A stretch of 64,000 nucleotides of DNA from an uncultured Bacteroidales bacterium (lineage in GTDB: Bacteria; Bacteroidota; Bacteroidia; Bacteroidales; Bacteroidaceae). Below, piece after piece: positions 1 to 9,251 of this stretch (position 1 is the first letter of the stretch; the number at the start of each line of letters is the position of its first letter). The position numbers were made by a program, and so were the translations under genes. Location of the stretch: contig CACWTU010000010.1 in the NCBI GenBank assembly GCA_902763885.1, positions 62,001 to 126,000 on the forward strand, written 5' to 3'. A model generated the notes under the pieces. It ran no database searches, was not told the origin of the DNA, and saw only the letters and a list, made by a program, of their open reading frames with translations.

Positions 1-1194
1 GGTCCGCTTCCTGTAGTAGGATTTGATTCAGACCTGGGTTTCCAGTACGGGATATGCTGTGACATCTTCAATTTCGGGAACGGATCCAATTATCCCAATT
101 ATGATTTCAAGATAAACCTTGAAGCATCAACCTACACAAAAGGCTCAAGCGTACTGCGTACATACGGTGATTTCAAACACCTGATCCCGGGCGGCAAGCT
201 GTTCTTTGACGTAGCATATTTCAATGCGCCCAAGTTCGGTTTTTACGGATACAACGGTTATGCATCCAAATTTGACCCTGACAGGATTGAATGGGCATCA
301 GCCGACAAGGCAACCGCCGATGCCAAATCAGGTTTCAACTTCATGTCACGCAACCAGTTCCGCGCATTGGCAAGCATATCCAAGACCATAACGGGTAACT
401 TAAGTGCAGCTGCAGGTGTGGCATTCTATCATATCACCACAGACCGTTTGAGTCTGGATGAATACGAAGGCCAGTCCACCCTGTATGACCGGTATGTTGC
501 ATCAAACCTGATTCATGACAATGAAAAAGACGGCGGCAACGTAACTCAGCTCAGGCTGGGTGTGGTTTATGATTCACGCAATCATGACAGTGACCCTACC
601 AGCGGAGAGAACATAGAGGTGTCATTGGTTTACAGCCCTGACATAATTGACAGATGCGGATACAGCAACCTGGGATTACACATGAGTCTCTCCCAGTTCC
701 TGCCTATCTATTCAGACCGGATCACTCTTGCATACCGGGCACTTGTCCAGTTAAAGCTGTGGGGTGATATCCCTTATTATTTCACAAATAACATAAACAG
801 CATGTTCTTCCGTAAGATGTACACTGAAGGTCTTGGCGGCAGCGCATCTGTAAGAGGAGTGAACCGCAATGGAGTATTGGGCAACGGATTCGTAATGTTT
901 AATGCCGAGATGCGCTGGCGCATATATGACTTCAAGTTCATAAACCAAAACTGGCAGATAGCCACCAATCCTTTCTTTGATGCCGGCAATATTCTGCAGG
1001 CATACCGTCTGGAGGAGCAAAAGAGAGCCGGGTTATATTCAGGTGATGAATATGTAATACACTACACTGCGGGAATTGGCCTTAAACTGGTTATGAATCA
1101 CAACATGGTATTGTCATTTGAGGCGGGCAAGCCTTTTAGCAAGAATGACGGTGCCGGTTTATGGACCAACATAGGATTCAATTATCTGTTTTGA
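1..1194 (+). CDS. BamA/Omp85-like outer-membrane barrel protein, 5' end cut by window
   Basis: The reading frame is open from base 1, so the start codon and signal peptide lie outside the window. The 397 visible residues are beta-barrel-like: alternating aromatic strands, 'FDAGNI' and 'GLGGSASVRG' motifs, and a final aromatic residue (NYLF) as expected for outer-membrane insertion. It aligns along its length with the next gene; both have a P-V-x-x-x-x-DSDLG/DSDFG opening, 'YDSRN' and 'GGSASVRG'/'GGATTLRG'. The 'GG..LRG' and 'FDAG' motifs are typical of the C-terminal barrel of the BamA/TamA surface-antigen family. I infer a stand-alone barrel, since no POTRA domain is visible. Only 6 bases separate it from the next gene, so they are probably co-transcribed. 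Confidence 0.8.
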   Translation, partial: GPLPVVGFDSDLGFQYGICCDIFNFGNGSNYPNYDFKINLEASTYTKGSSVLRTYGDFKHLIPGGKLFFDVAYFNAPKFGFYGYNGYASKFDPDRIEWASADKATADAKSGFNFMSRNQFRALASISKTITGNLSAAAGVAFYHITTDRLSLDEYEGQSTLYDRYVASNLIHDNEKDGGNVTQLRLGVVYDSRNHDSDPTSGENIEVSLVYSPDIIDRCGYSNLGLHMSLSQFLPIYSDRITLAYRALVQLKLWGDIPYYFTNNINSMFFRKMYTEGLGGSASVRGVNRNGVLGNGFVMFNAEMRWRIYDFKFINQNWQIATNPFFDAGNILQAYRLEEQKRAGLYSGDEYVIHYTAGIGLKLVMNHNMVLSFEAGKPFSKNDGAGLWTNIGFNYLF

Positions 1195-1200
1195 TTTCTT

Positions 1201-2505
1201 ATGTCACGCCTCCATCTGTCCGCCCTTATCATAAGCCTTGCATTAATACCTGCTTTTGCCGCAGCTGCTGACGGTGATACGCAGGATACCAAAGACGGAT
1301 GGTCCGTTACACCAGTACCCGCACTGGCATATGACTCTGACTTTGGATTGATGGCCGGCGGTTTTGTTGACATCAACTACTACGGAGGGCTCTACCCCAA
1401 CTATAAGCACCGCATCTGCCTGGAAGCCCTGACATACTCCAAACATGCCAGCTTCTACATGCTCCAGTATGATTCCAAATACATCATACCCAAGACAAGG
1501 ACATCGGCCAAGATTTATTATGACAACAATCCCCTGTATTGGTTCTACGGATTTAACGGTGCGGTCAATGATTATGACTCAGATAAGAACTGCAACCATG
1601 ACAAAGGCATAGCCTATTACAGCTACGACCGCAAATTCATCAACACAAGACTGGAGTTTGAGGGCGAGTTGTCAAAGAATCTTGACTGGACAGCCAAACT
1701 TGCGTATTGGCATTATTGGATAAAGGAACTTAACTGGGAAGGGTATAACCCAGACAACACTCTATTCCGTGAATACAGGCAATATGGACTGATTGAGGAT
1801 GATGAATCCAAAGGAGGCAACATGATGGAATTCCAGCTTGGATTCAAATATGACTCGCGCAATATGGAATCGGCCCCGACAAAAGGTATTTATGCTGACC
1901 TTAATGCTGCATGGGCTCCCGATGTCTTCCATACCGGATATGATTTCCTAAAACTTGCGGCACGCTTCCGTCAGTATATCAGCCTTGGCACCGAACGTCT
2001 GGTACTGGCCTACAGCCTGGCCTATCAGGGTACACTTGCCGGCAATCAGGCATTCTACACGCAGTCATACATCATCAACTTCAAGCCGTCTGACGGACTT
2101 GGAGGCGCCACCACCCTTAGAGGTGTGCTGTACAACCGGGTTATGGGCAATGACTACCTGTGGGGTAACTTTGAGCTGCGCGCCAGACTGATTGACACCA
2201 ACCTGTTTAACCGCCGTATATTCGGAGTGTTTACACCATTCTTTGATGCAGGCGCTATAGTAAGGCCTTTCCGTTTTGACCGTCAGGTAGAATCATTTTC
2301 TGTCAGAGACAATGTGTCAGCATCAGACTATGACAATTACCGCGCATCATTACTTGACAAGGCCAGGGAGCTGCACATGAGCGCCGGCATCAGCGCACAG
2401 TTGGTTATTGATTACAATTTTATTCCGACGATAGTATTTGGCATACCTTTTGACAAAAGAGACGGTGATTTTGGTCTCTACATGACACTTGATTATACTT
2501 TTTGA
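1201..2505 (+). CDS. BamA/Omp85-like outer-membrane barrel protein (tandem paralogue)
   Basis: 434 residues with a clear Sec signal peptide (hydrophobic residues 5-22, cleavage probably after AFAAA). The rest is barrel-like, with 'YDSRN' near residue 218, 'GLGGATTLRG' near 300, 'FDAGAIV' near 350 and a terminal aromatic (DYTF). There is no POTRA domain, so it is far shorter than true BamA (about 800 residues) and is better described as a BamA/TamA-barrel paralogue with unknown cargo. It is a tandem duplicate of the preceding gene. The stop codon overlaps the region just upstream of the G3E GTPase start, suggesting one operon with the metal-handling genes that follow; a role in envelope response to metals is only an inference. 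Confidence 0.82.
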   Translation: MSRLHLSALIISLALIPAFAAAADGDTQDTKDGWSVTPVPALAYDSDFGLMAGGFVDINYYGGLYPNYKHRICLEALTYSKHASFYMLQYDSKYIIPKTRTSAKIYYDNNPLYWFYGFNGAVNDYDSDKNCNHDKGIAYYSYDRKFINTRLEFEGELSKNLDWTAKLAYWHYWIKELNWEGYNPDNTLFREYRQYGLIEDDESKGGNMMEFQLGFKYDSRNMESAPTKGIYADLNAAWAPDVFHTGYDFLKLAARFRQYISLGTERLVLAYSLAYQGTLAGNQAFYTQSYIINFKPSDGLGGATTLRGVLYNRVMGNDYLWGNFELRARLIDTNLFNRRIFGVFTPFFDAGAIVRPFRFDRQVESFSVRDNVSASDYDNYRASLLDKARELHMSAGISAQLVIDYNFIPTIVFGIPFDKRDGDFGLYMTLDYTF

Positions 2506-2507
2506 AT

Positions 2508-3779
2508 ATGATGAAAAAAACTCCGGTACTGCTGCTCACCGGTTACTTAGGCAGCGGAAAGACCACACTGGTCAACAAGATACTCAGCAACAGTAAAGGC
2601 ATAAAGTTTGCCGTTATCGTAAATGATATAGGTGAGGTAAACATTGACGCCAGCCTCATACAGCAGGGAGGCGTGGTAGGTATGAAAGATGACAGCCTGG
2701 TAGCCCTGCAAAACGGATGCATATGCTGCACCCTCAAGATGGACCTTGTAGAGCAGCTGCACCAGATAATAGCCATGCACCGCTTTGACTACATAGTGAT
2801 TGAGGCCAGCGGTATATGTGAACCCGGCCCCATAGCCCAGACCATTGAATCCATCCCCCGCATGGAAGCCAAATACAACAAGGATGGAATACCAGACCTG
2901 GACTGCATCGTAACCGTGGTTGATGCGTTGCGCATACGCGATGAGTTTGGCTGCGGTGATGACCTTGTCAAGAAGAACATCGGCGAGGAGGATCTTGAGA
3001 ACCTGGTTATCCAGCAGATTGAGTTCTGTAATATAATACTGCTCAACAAGGCATCAGAAGTTTCTGCCCAGGAGATGGAACGTATCCGCAAGGTCATACG
3101 TGCCCTGCAGCCCCGCGCCCGCATACTGGAATGTGACTACGGAGATATTGACCTGAGCAACATACTTGACACGCATCTCTTTGACTTTGAGAATGTAGCC
3201 ACCAGCGCTACTTGGATTCAGGAGATTGAGAAACGTGGCGATGCTCTGGAACATCAGGATGACGATGACGAAGATGAACACGAGCACCATCACCACCATG
3301 ATGACGATGATGATGACGATGACGACCATAATCACGAGCATGAAGAGCATCATCACGGGCATGAGCACCATCATCACCATCACCATGACCATGAAGGCGG
3401 TGAGGTTGAAGAGTACGGTATAGGCACCTATGTATATTATGCACGCCGCCCTATGGACCTGAACCGTTTTGACTGGTTCGTATCAAAGAAGTGGCCCAAA
3501 GGCGTTATCCGCACCAAAGGTATGTGCTATTTTGCCGATGAATTTGATATCTGCTACCTCTTTGAGCAAGCAGGTAAGCAGATGAGCCTCAAGAACGCAG
3601 GCCAGTGGTATGCTACCATGCCCAAGCAGCAACTTGACGCCATGATAGCTCAGGACCCTGTCCTTGCATCTGATTGGGACCCGCAATACGGTGACCGTAT
3701 GCAGAAATTGGTGTTCATCGGACAAAACTTAGATAAAGCCTACATAAAGTCCGAACTTGATAAATGCTTAACTGAATAG
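2508..3779 (+). CDS. COG0523 G3E-family GTPase with His/Asp-rich metal-binding tract (CobW/ZigA-like)
   Basis: N-terminal G3E GTPase: Walker A 'GYLGSGKTT' near residue 12, the CxCC zinc motif 'NGCICCTLK' near 70, 'EASGICEP' and the 'LLNKAS' base-recognition loop near 180. A CobW C-terminal domain follows. Between them (about residues 245-310) lies a long tract of Asp, Glu and His, with runs of up to 7 Asp and 7 His, which probably buffers zinc or a related metal. Proteins of this family load metals into client enzymes. An upstream in-frame TTG exists at 2502, but ATG 2508 or 2511 is more likely. The Fur-family gene that follows supports a zinc-responsive role. The tract is encoded by degenerate GAT/CAT repeats, which also creates meaningless open frames on the other strand. 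Confidence 0.88.
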   Translation: MMKKTPVLLLTGYLGSGKTTLVNKILSNSKGIKFAVIVNDIGEVNIDASLIQQGGVVGMKDDSLVALQNGCICCTLKMDLVEQLHQIIAMHRFDYIVIEASGICEPGPIAQTIESIPRMEAKYNKDGIPDLDCIVTVVDALRIRDEFGCGDDLVKKNIGEEDLENLVIQQIEFCNIILLNKASEVSAQEMERIRKVIRALQPRARILECDYGDIDLSNILDTHLFDFENVATSATWIQEIEKRGDALEHQDDDDEDEHEHHHHHDDDDDDDDDHNHEHEEHHHGHEHHHHHHHDHEGGEVEEYGIGTYVYYARRPMDLNRFDWFVSKKWPKGVIRTKGMCYFADEFDICYLFEQAGKQMSLKNAGQWYATMPKQQLDAMIAQDPVLASDWDPQYGDRMQKLVFIGQNLDKAYIKSELDKCLTE

Positions 3780-3780
3780 G

Positions 3781-3943
3781 AACGGTTCCATCCATGATTT
3801 TTTTGGAGTATAGGTATCTGAAACTACGCGCTTCGCGCTATCCCTCCCACCGCTACGCGGCGGGCCCCTCCCGTTCACAAGCCCACGGGCGGCCATGGTT
3901 TCCTATACCTATACTCCAAAAAAACCACAAATGAAACCGTCCC
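3781..3943. repeat. Nested palindromic intergenic element, copy 1 (MITE-like)
   Basis: T7 plus GGAGTATAGGTAT at 3798-3817 is matched by its exact complement at 3905-3924, giving a 20-bp terminal inverted repeat around a roughly 87-bp GC-rich core. Outside it, ACGGTT (3782-3787) pairs with AACCGT (3935-3940). The core begins with CTGAAACTACGCG and CTATCCCTCCCA, which recur almost unchanged, in opposite orientation, in the element at 6241-6526. No protein is encoded. It lies between the GTPase and Fur-type genes and could act as a terminator or mRNA-processing hairpin. The shared core with divergent arms suggests a small non-autonomous mobile element or REP-like unit. Confidence 0.72.
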
Positions 3944-3967
3944 TATTGAGAGAATTCTGCAACCAGA

Positions 3968-4411
3968 ATGGAAGAACTTGAACAAATATTGTCTGAGCAT
4001 GGGGTGAAGGCCACGGCAAACAGGCTTCTGGTTTTGAAAGCGTTGGCAGAGAGTCAGCGTCCTCTCACCATGGCTGAGTTGGAGGATAAGATTGACTCCA
4101 TTGACAAGTCGGGCATATTCCGTACTCTGATGCTTTTCAAGGAGAGCCACCTGCTGCACCAGATTGACGACGGCTGTGAGGGTGTGCGCTACGAGCTATG
4201 CCACGCGCACGGTGATGTAGATGATGACCGCCACGTGCATTTTCATTGCGAGGTGTGCCACCGCACATTCTGTCTGGAAGAGCTTTCCATACCCCAGGTG
4301 ACTTACCCCGACGGTTTCAAGGTGGAGAGCGTAAACTACATGGCCAAGGGAATCTGCCCGGAATGCGCCCGTAAAGGCCACACCCACCATACCCATCATC
4401 ACCATCAATGA
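3968..4411 (+). CDS. Fur-family metalloregulator (Zur/PerR-like) with His-rich tail
   Basis: 147 residues, a normal Fur-family length. The N-terminal winged helix covers about 1-80 ('KATANRLLVLKAL', 'FRTLMLFKE'). The dimerisation part carries the regulatory 'HVHFHCEVC' site and the structural zinc pair CEVC and CPEC. The protein ends in a short His-rich tail (HTHHTHHHHQ), echoing the His tract of the neighbouring G3E GTPase. The classic function is metal-dependent repression of uptake genes. Zinc sensing fits the context best, but Fur, PerR or Zur cannot be told apart by eye. Its stop overlaps the start of the next gene by 4 bases (ATGA), so the two are translationally coupled. Confidence 0.87.
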   Translation: MEELEQILSEHGVKATANRLLVLKALAESQRPLTMAELEDKIDSIDKSGIFRTLMLFKESHLLHQIDDGCEGVRYELCHAHGDVDDDRHVHFHCEVCHRTFCLEELSIPQVTYPDGFKVESVNYMAKGICPECARKGHTHHTHHHHQ

Positions 4412-5475
4412 ACCGCGTCCTGCTACATACCTGCTGCGCACCTTGTAGCGGAGCCATCATAGAGTGGATGCTGGCAAACGGCTACACTCCCACCATCTAC
4501 TACTGCAATCCCAACATATATCCCTATGAGGAGTATCTGATACGCAAGGAGGAGTGCTCCCGATACGCCCACAGCCTGGGCCTAGAAATAGTCGATGCTG
4601 ACTATGACCACGCCGCATGGCAGTGCTGCATAAAAGGCCTGGAGAGTGAGCCCGAGCGCGGAGCACGTTGCTTAGAGTGTTTCAAGATGCGCCTTTTTAG
4701 TGCCGCCCGCTACGCATCAGAGCACGGATTCAAGACCTTTACCTCCACCCTTGACTCCAGCCGATGGAAACGCCACGACCAGATAGTTGAAGCCGGTCAG
4801 TGGGCTGCATCCCAATTCCCGGGCCTGACGTTCTGGGATAAGAACTGGCGTCAGGGAGGCTTGCAGGAACGCCGCTCACAGATCATAAAGGAGCAGGATT
4901 TCTACAACCAGCGCTACTGCGGTTGTGAGTTCAGCATGCAGGCCATGCATGATGACAAGAAAAAGGCCCGACAGCGCATAAAACGACTGATATCGGTAAT
5001 GACTGCGGAACAGAAATCCGCACAGTCAGCCGCCATCTGGGAACGTCTGGAACAGAATGATGCATTCGTTAAGGCAACAGACATACTCATATACTGGTCT
5101 ATGGATGATGAGGTCCAGACACCCGCATTCATAGAAAAGTGGACTGCCGCCGGCAAACGTTTCTACCTGCCATCAATCCAAGGTGATGACCTGGTAGTGA
5201 AGCGCTACAGCGGTAAGCTCAAACCGGGTGAACAGTTCGGAATTCCCGAACCGGACGGCGAGCAGATTACAGACCTCACCCCCATCACGCTGGTGATAGT
5301 TCCCGGCCGTGCATTCGATGCTCAAGGCAACCGCATGGGCCGAGGCCGCGGATTCTACGACCGCCTGCTACCCCAATTGTCCCACTCCGCCAAGGCCGGA
5401 GTCTGCTTTGACTGCCAGAAACTTCCCTGCGTGCCGACTGATGAGAATGACATAAAAATAGATTTTGTGATTTGA
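4408..5475 (+). CDS. queH: Fusion: epoxyqueuosine reductase QueH + 5-formyltetrahydrofolate cyclo-ligase
   Basis: Residues 1 to about 180 match QueH (DUF208): 'HTCCAPCSG' at the N terminus, 'YYCNPNIYP', 'CLECFKMRL' and 'RYCGCEFS', supplying the cysteines for the Fe-S and metal centres that reduce epoxyqueuosine in tRNA. From about residue 188 a second domain begins: 'KRLISVMTAEQ', 'ILIYWSMDDEV', 'IVPGRAFD' and 'RMGRGRGFYDRLL' are signatures of 5-formyltetrahydrofolate cyclo-ligase (MTHFS). The whole is 355 residues, about the sum of the two families, with no stop between. The ATGA overlap with the Fur-family gene indicates coupling. Both parts are cytoplasmic. The fusion joins tRNA modification with folate recycling; the physiological reason is not evident. 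Confidence 0.88.
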   Translation: MNRVLLHTCCAPCSGAIIEWMLANGYTPTIYYCNPNIYPYEEYLIRKEECSRYAHSLGLEIVDADYDHAAWQCCIKGLESEPERGARCLECFKMRLFSAARYASEHGFKTFTSTLDSSRWKRHDQIVEAGQWAASQFPGLTFWDKNWRQGGLQERRSQIIKEQDFYNQRYCGCEFSMQAMHDDKKKARQRIKRLISVMTAEQKSAQSAAIWERLEQNDAFVKATDILIYWSMDDEVQTPAFIEKWTAAGKRFYLPSIQGDDLVVKRYSGKLKPGEQFGIPEPDGEQITDLTPITLVIVPGRAFDAQGNRMGRGRGFYDRLLPQLSHSAKAGVCFDCQKLPCVPTDENDIKIDFVI

Positions 5476-5476
5476 T

Positions 5477-6235
5477 ATGATACTCTGGTACTCCGGATGC
5501 GGCAACAGCCGTTTTGTAGCCGACCAACTCTCAGAAAAACTAGGCGACAGTAATATGGTATTCATCCCTGAAGCTGCCCGTCAGGGTGCACCTCTTGAGT
5601 TTGGCCCCGATGAGATTCTAGGTATCGTGTTCCCGGTTTATTCATGGTCAGTACCCAAGTTGGTATCGGAATTCCTGCGCAAGGCAATTATAAAAGGTAA
5701 GCCAAAGTACATATTCGCAGCCTGCACCTGCGGCGATGAGACAGGCCTCACAATCAAACACCTTAAAAAAGACCTCCATAAGCAAGGCCTCATTCTAGAC
5801 GCATTCTTCTCATTCCAGATGCCCGAGACTTACATCAACCTGCCCGGTTTCAAACTGGATACACCAGAGAATGCCCAGCGCAAGATTGAGAGCACAAAAA
5901 CGCAGTTGGAAGATACCGTCAAGCTAATTCATCAGCGTGCCAGCGGCAATTTCGATAAACTCAAGGGCAGATCGTCATTCCTTAAATCAAACATCCTCAA
6001 ACCCCTCTTCTACGGCCTGCTCATAACCGACCGCAAGTTCACGGTATCGGACGCCTGCATCGGCTGCGGCATCTGCGCCAAGAACTGCCCCCTCCAGAAC
6101 ATCACAATGCAAAATGACCGCCCCCACTGGAACGGCCATTGCACCAATTGTATGAGCTGCTATCACCGCTGCCCCAAGAACGCCATCAACTTTGGCAAAG
6201 CCTCCATCGGCAAAGGCCAGTACTACTTCAAATAA
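5477..6235 (+). CDS. EFR1-type flavodoxin-ferredoxin fusion protein
   Basis: 252 residues. The N terminus reads 'WYSGCGNSRFVADQL', the FMN-phosphate loop of the flavodoxin-like EFR1 family (S-G-T-G-N in the usual form, here S-G-C-G-N). The C terminus has two 4Fe-4S motifs, 'CIGCGICAKNCP' and 'CTNCMSCYHRCP', near residues 195-240. It probably transfers electrons in the cytoplasm; the partner is unknown. It starts one base after the QueH/FCL stop. QueH needs reducing equivalents, so a donor role for this neighbour is a reasonable but unproven inference. Confidence 0.85.
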   Translation: MILWYSGCGNSRFVADQLSEKLGDSNMVFIPEAARQGAPLEFGPDEILGIVFPVYSWSVPKLVSEFLRKAIIKGKPKYIFAACTCGDETGLTIKHLKKDLHKQGLILDAFFSFQMPETYINLPGFKLDTPENAQRKIESTKTQLEDTVKLIHQRASGNFDKLKGRSSFLKSNILKPLFYGLLITDRKFTVSDACIGCGICAKNCPLQNITMQNDRPHWNGHCTNCMSCYHRCPKNAINFGKASIGKGQYYFK

Positions 6236-6240
6236 CTCAA

Positions 6241-6526
6241 AGGGGCACAAAGGGGACGGTTCTTTTTGTGCCCCTGTGAAGATAATCCAAGGTGCACAGA
6301 ACTTTTGAGGTATCAGTATCGGAAACCATCGCCACCCTCGGCGTGTTAGAGGGAGGGGCCCGTGCCTAAGAAAATGCTCTGGAAGGTAGGAGTTTACTCA
6401 TGCCTTTCAGAGCGTTTTATTAGGGATGGGAGGGATAGCGCGAAGCGCGCGTAGTTTCAGATACTGATACCCCAAAAGTTCTCATAAAAAGAGGGGCACA
6501 AAAAGAACCGTCCCCTTTGTGCCCCT
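6241..6526. repeat. Nested palindromic intergenic element, copy 2 (MITE-like)
   Basis: Fills the 301-base gap between convergent genes. The outer arms are 35 bases each (6241-6275 and 6492-6526) and are exact reverse complements; each is itself palindromic at its ends (AGGGGCACAAA ... TTTGTGCCCCT) around GGGGACGGTTCTTT. Inner arms at 6301-6326 and 6454-6479 (ACTTTTG.GGTATCAGTATC) form a second inverted repeat. The core contains TGGGAGGGATAGCGCGAAG and CGTAGTTTCAGATA, the inverted counterpart of the core in the 3781-3943 element with a 2-base insertion. No coding sequence is seen. It could serve as a bidirectional terminator. Confidence 0.75.
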
Positions 6527-6536
6527 CCAATTGGAA

Positions 6537-9185
6537 TCAGAGTACCTCGAAGTCTAATGACTGCAGGTCCTTATCAGCTGATGATGAGCCGTAGAGCAGC
6601 TTGTACTTGCCGCTGAATGTTGAAACCTCGTCAATCTTCTCGTCGTAGTACTGGAATGACTTGCCGGTAAGAGTGATGACGGCGTTGCCGGTCTCACCTG
6701 CCTTAAGGGTCACGCGCTGAAATCCCTGCAGACCCTTGATAGGAGCAGCCGGATTGTCAAGGCTCTTGACGTAAACCTGAACAATCTCGGTACCCTCACG
6801 CTTGCCTGTGTTGGTAACCGGGATGGTGATGGTAACGCTGCCGTTCTTCTTCATCGATGCCTTTGACAAGGTAGCCTGACCGTACTTGTAAGTGGTGTAG
6901 CTCAGACCATATCCGAACGGATAGAGAGGCTCACCGCGGAAGTAACGGTATGTGCGGTTCTCCATTGAATAATCTGTGAACTCAGGAAGCTGGTCAGTTG
7001 ACTTGTAGAATGTAACAGGCAGCTTGGCGCTGGGGTTGCAGTCACCGTTAAGGATCTCTGCAAGAGCCTGGGCACCGCCCTGACCGGGATACCAAGCCTG
7101 GATAAGAGCATCAAACTGATCCTCAAGTGAACCGAATCCCATGCATGAGCCTGCGCAGTCAACAAAGATGACCGGCTTGCCGGTAGCGTGCATAGCACGG
7201 ATAAGACGCTGCTGAACGGCAGGAATCTCGATATCGGGCTTATCGCCGCCCTCACCCTCCATAGAAGGAGTGATACCACCTATTATAATGATAGCGTCAA
7301 CATTCTGAGCAACCAGCTTCTGGCCAAGATCCTCAAACTCAGCAATCTTCTGTACGCAGAACTGGGCATTCAGACGTGCAAACTGACCGGTAGCATGAGT
7401 ATATTCAATCTTGATGTCATAACTCTGACCCTTGGTAACCTTGAATGACTTCATCTGCTGCATGCCGCCGCGACCGCCAAAGCCGCCGAATCCACCGAAT
7501 CCGCCGAATCCGCCACGACCACCCTGGCCGCCCTTAGCCTCCTCGACGAGACGTCCGTTTACATAGAGCTTGAAGCCGTTGTCAGAGCTGATGTTGTAGC
7601 TCATATCGCCGGTGAACGGAGCAACCAGCTTACCGGTCAGACGTGCAGAGATATTGTCGCTCTGATCCAGACCCTCAACAAAGTTGTAGGCACCAAAGTT
7701 GCTGAAATTAGCCTCAGTATAGTTACCTGTAACGGCAGGAGCGCCCTTGAACTCGGTGTTCTTCCAGAACTCACCCTTCAGGCCCTTGCCACCGTTGATA
7801 TCCTGTGTATAATAGGTAGTGTAGTACTCGTTGCGGACTTCGCATGCACGGTCATAAACGATCTCGGTGTTGGGGAAGAACTTCTTGATACCGTCCAGCA
7901 GAGAGCGTGTGTGCTCCTGTGTGGGGCTGCCACCGTACTCACCGTTCATCATGCTCTTGTCATCAGCGTTAGGACCAACAACAGCCAGCTTCTTGATATT
8001 CTTGTTGAGCGGAAGCACACCGTTGTTCTTGAGCAGAACCATTGACTGGCGTGCAGCCTCAACTGCAAGCTGGTCATTCTTCTCACTGCTGATAACGTCC
8101 TCACCAAAGTTAGCCCAAGGCAGCATCTCAGCAGGATCAAACATACCCAGCTCAAAGCGACCCTTAAGCACGCGGCGCAGAGCTACGTCGATATCAGCCT
8201 CATTGATCTTACCGTCCTCAAGACCCTTGGTCAGTGACATGAATGCCTTACCGCACTCCAGGTCTGTACCTGACAGAACAGCGTCAACTGATGCAGACTC
8301 TGCATCGGGATGAGTTCCGTGCTGGTTACGGTTATAGAAGTTGTTGATGGCATCGCAGTCAGTCAGAACTATTGCCTTGTAACCCCATTTCTCACGCAGG
8401 ATGTTGGTGAGCAGACGGTCGCTTGCGCAGCAGGGCTCGCCCTCATAACGGTTGTATGCGCACATAACCTCCTGAACGTTACCCTCCTGAACCAGAGCCT
8501 TGAAAGCAGGCAGGTAGGTCTCCCAGAGATCACGCATGGAAACAACTGCATCATAACGGTGACGCTGGCTCTCAGGACCGCTGTGTACTGCGTAGTGCTT
8601 GGCGCAGGCATGAGTCTTATAGTATTTCTTGTCATTACCCTGCATACCCTTTACGTTGGCAACACCCAGAACGCTCATATGGTAAGGATCCTCACCGTAA
8701 GCCTCCTGACCGCGGCCCCAGCGGGGATCACGGAAGATGTTTACATTGGGGCACCAGAATGTCAGCTCAGGATTGCCGGGAACGTAGTTGGCACCCATCT
8801 GAACATTGAAGATATCATGATTGGAACGGTTCCAGTTGGCGCGAGCCTCATCAGATACTGCACTGAACACATCATAAACAAGCTGCTCATTGAATGAAGC
8901 ACCCATACCTATAGGCTGCGGGAATACGGTGTAACCACCCTGACGAACACCATGGCAAGCCTCTGACCACCAGTTGTATGACGGAATGCCCAGACGGTCC
9001 ACTGATACTGACTTGTTCATGATAAGTCCAACCTTCTCCTCTGGAGTGAGCAATGACATAAGGTTATCTACACGCTTGTCAACTTTAAGTTTGGGGTTCT
9101 GGAAAGGATATTCATACTTTCCATTGCCGCATGATGCCAGAAGGGCAACTGCAGCTACAGCAATGATGCCGGATAATTTCTTCAT
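6537..9185 (-). CDS. Glycoside hydrolase family 3 lipoprotein with inserted PA14 domain
   Basis: 882 residues with a lipoprotein signal ending in 'LLASCGNG', so it is probably anchored in the outer membrane or periplasm. The GH3 N-terminal barrel contains 'RDPRWGRGQEAYGEDPY' near residue 155 and the nucleophile region 'IVLTDCDAI' near 275. The GH3 C-terminal domain starts near 370 ('SMVLLKNNGVLPL') and is interrupted by a PA14-like module (about 455-620, 'SDNGFKLYVNGRLV') that holds an odd Gly/Phe/Arg-rich loop of GGFGG repeats. A fibronectin-III-like domain closes the protein. This architecture is common in Bacteroidetes beta-xylosidases and beta-glucosidases; the exact substrate cannot be read from the sequence. 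Confidence 0.88.
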   Translation of the reverse strand: MKKLSGIIAVAAVALLASCGNGKYEYPFQNPKLKVDKRVDNLMSLLTPEEKVGLIMNKSVSVDRLGIPSYNWWSEACHGVRQGGYTVFPQPIGMGASFNEQLVYDVFSAVSDEARANWNRSNHDIFNVQMGANYVPGNPELTFWCPNVNIFRDPRWGRGQEAYGEDPYHMSVLGVANVKGMQGNDKKYYKTHACAKHYAVHSGPESQRHRYDAVVSMRDLWETYLPAFKALVQEGNVQEVMCAYNRYEGEPCCASDRLLTNILREKWGYKAIVLTDCDAINNFYNRNQHGTHPDAESASVDAVLSGTDLECGKAFMSLTKGLEDGKINEADIDVALRRVLKGRFELGMFDPAEMLPWANFGEDVISSEKNDQLAVEAARQSMVLLKNNGVLPLNKNIKKLAVVGPNADDKSMMNGEYGGSPTQEHTRSLLDGIKKFFPNTEIVYDRACEVRNEYYTTYYTQDINGGKGLKGEFWKNTEFKGAPAVTGNYTEANFSNFGAYNFVEGLDQSDNISARLTGKLVAPFTGDMSYNISSDNGFKLYVNGRLVEEAKGGQGGRGGFGGFGGFGGFGGRGGMQQMKSFKVTKGQSYDIKIEYTHATGQFARLNAQFCVQKIAEFEDLGQKLVAQNVDAIIIIGGITPSMEGEGGDKPDIEIPAVQQRLIRAMHATGKPVIFVDCAGSCMGFGSLEDQFDALIQAWYPGQGGAQALAEILNGDCNPSAKLPVTFYKSTDQLPEFTDYSMENRTYRYFRGEPLYPFGYGLSYTTYKYGQATLSKASMKKNGSVTITIPVTNTGKREGTEIVQVYVKSLDNPAAPIKGLQGFQRVTLKAGETGNAVITLTGKSFQYYDEKIDEVSTFSGKYKLLYGSSSADKDLQSLDFEVL

Positions 9186-9251
9186 ATTGTATTGTTTAGT
9201 TATTGATTTGTATCCTCTTTACAAAACGAGCCGCAATTTACTAATTTTTTT

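Noticed and set aside
3054..3444. Val/Met- and His-rich open frames antisense to the G3E GTPase
   Set aside because: They are produced by the degenerate GAT/CAT repeats encoding the Asp/His tract.
8310..8897. Long open frame (195 residues) on the plus strand opposite the GH3 gene
   Set aside because: It lies entirely antisense to a well-supported gene and has no recognisable protein character.
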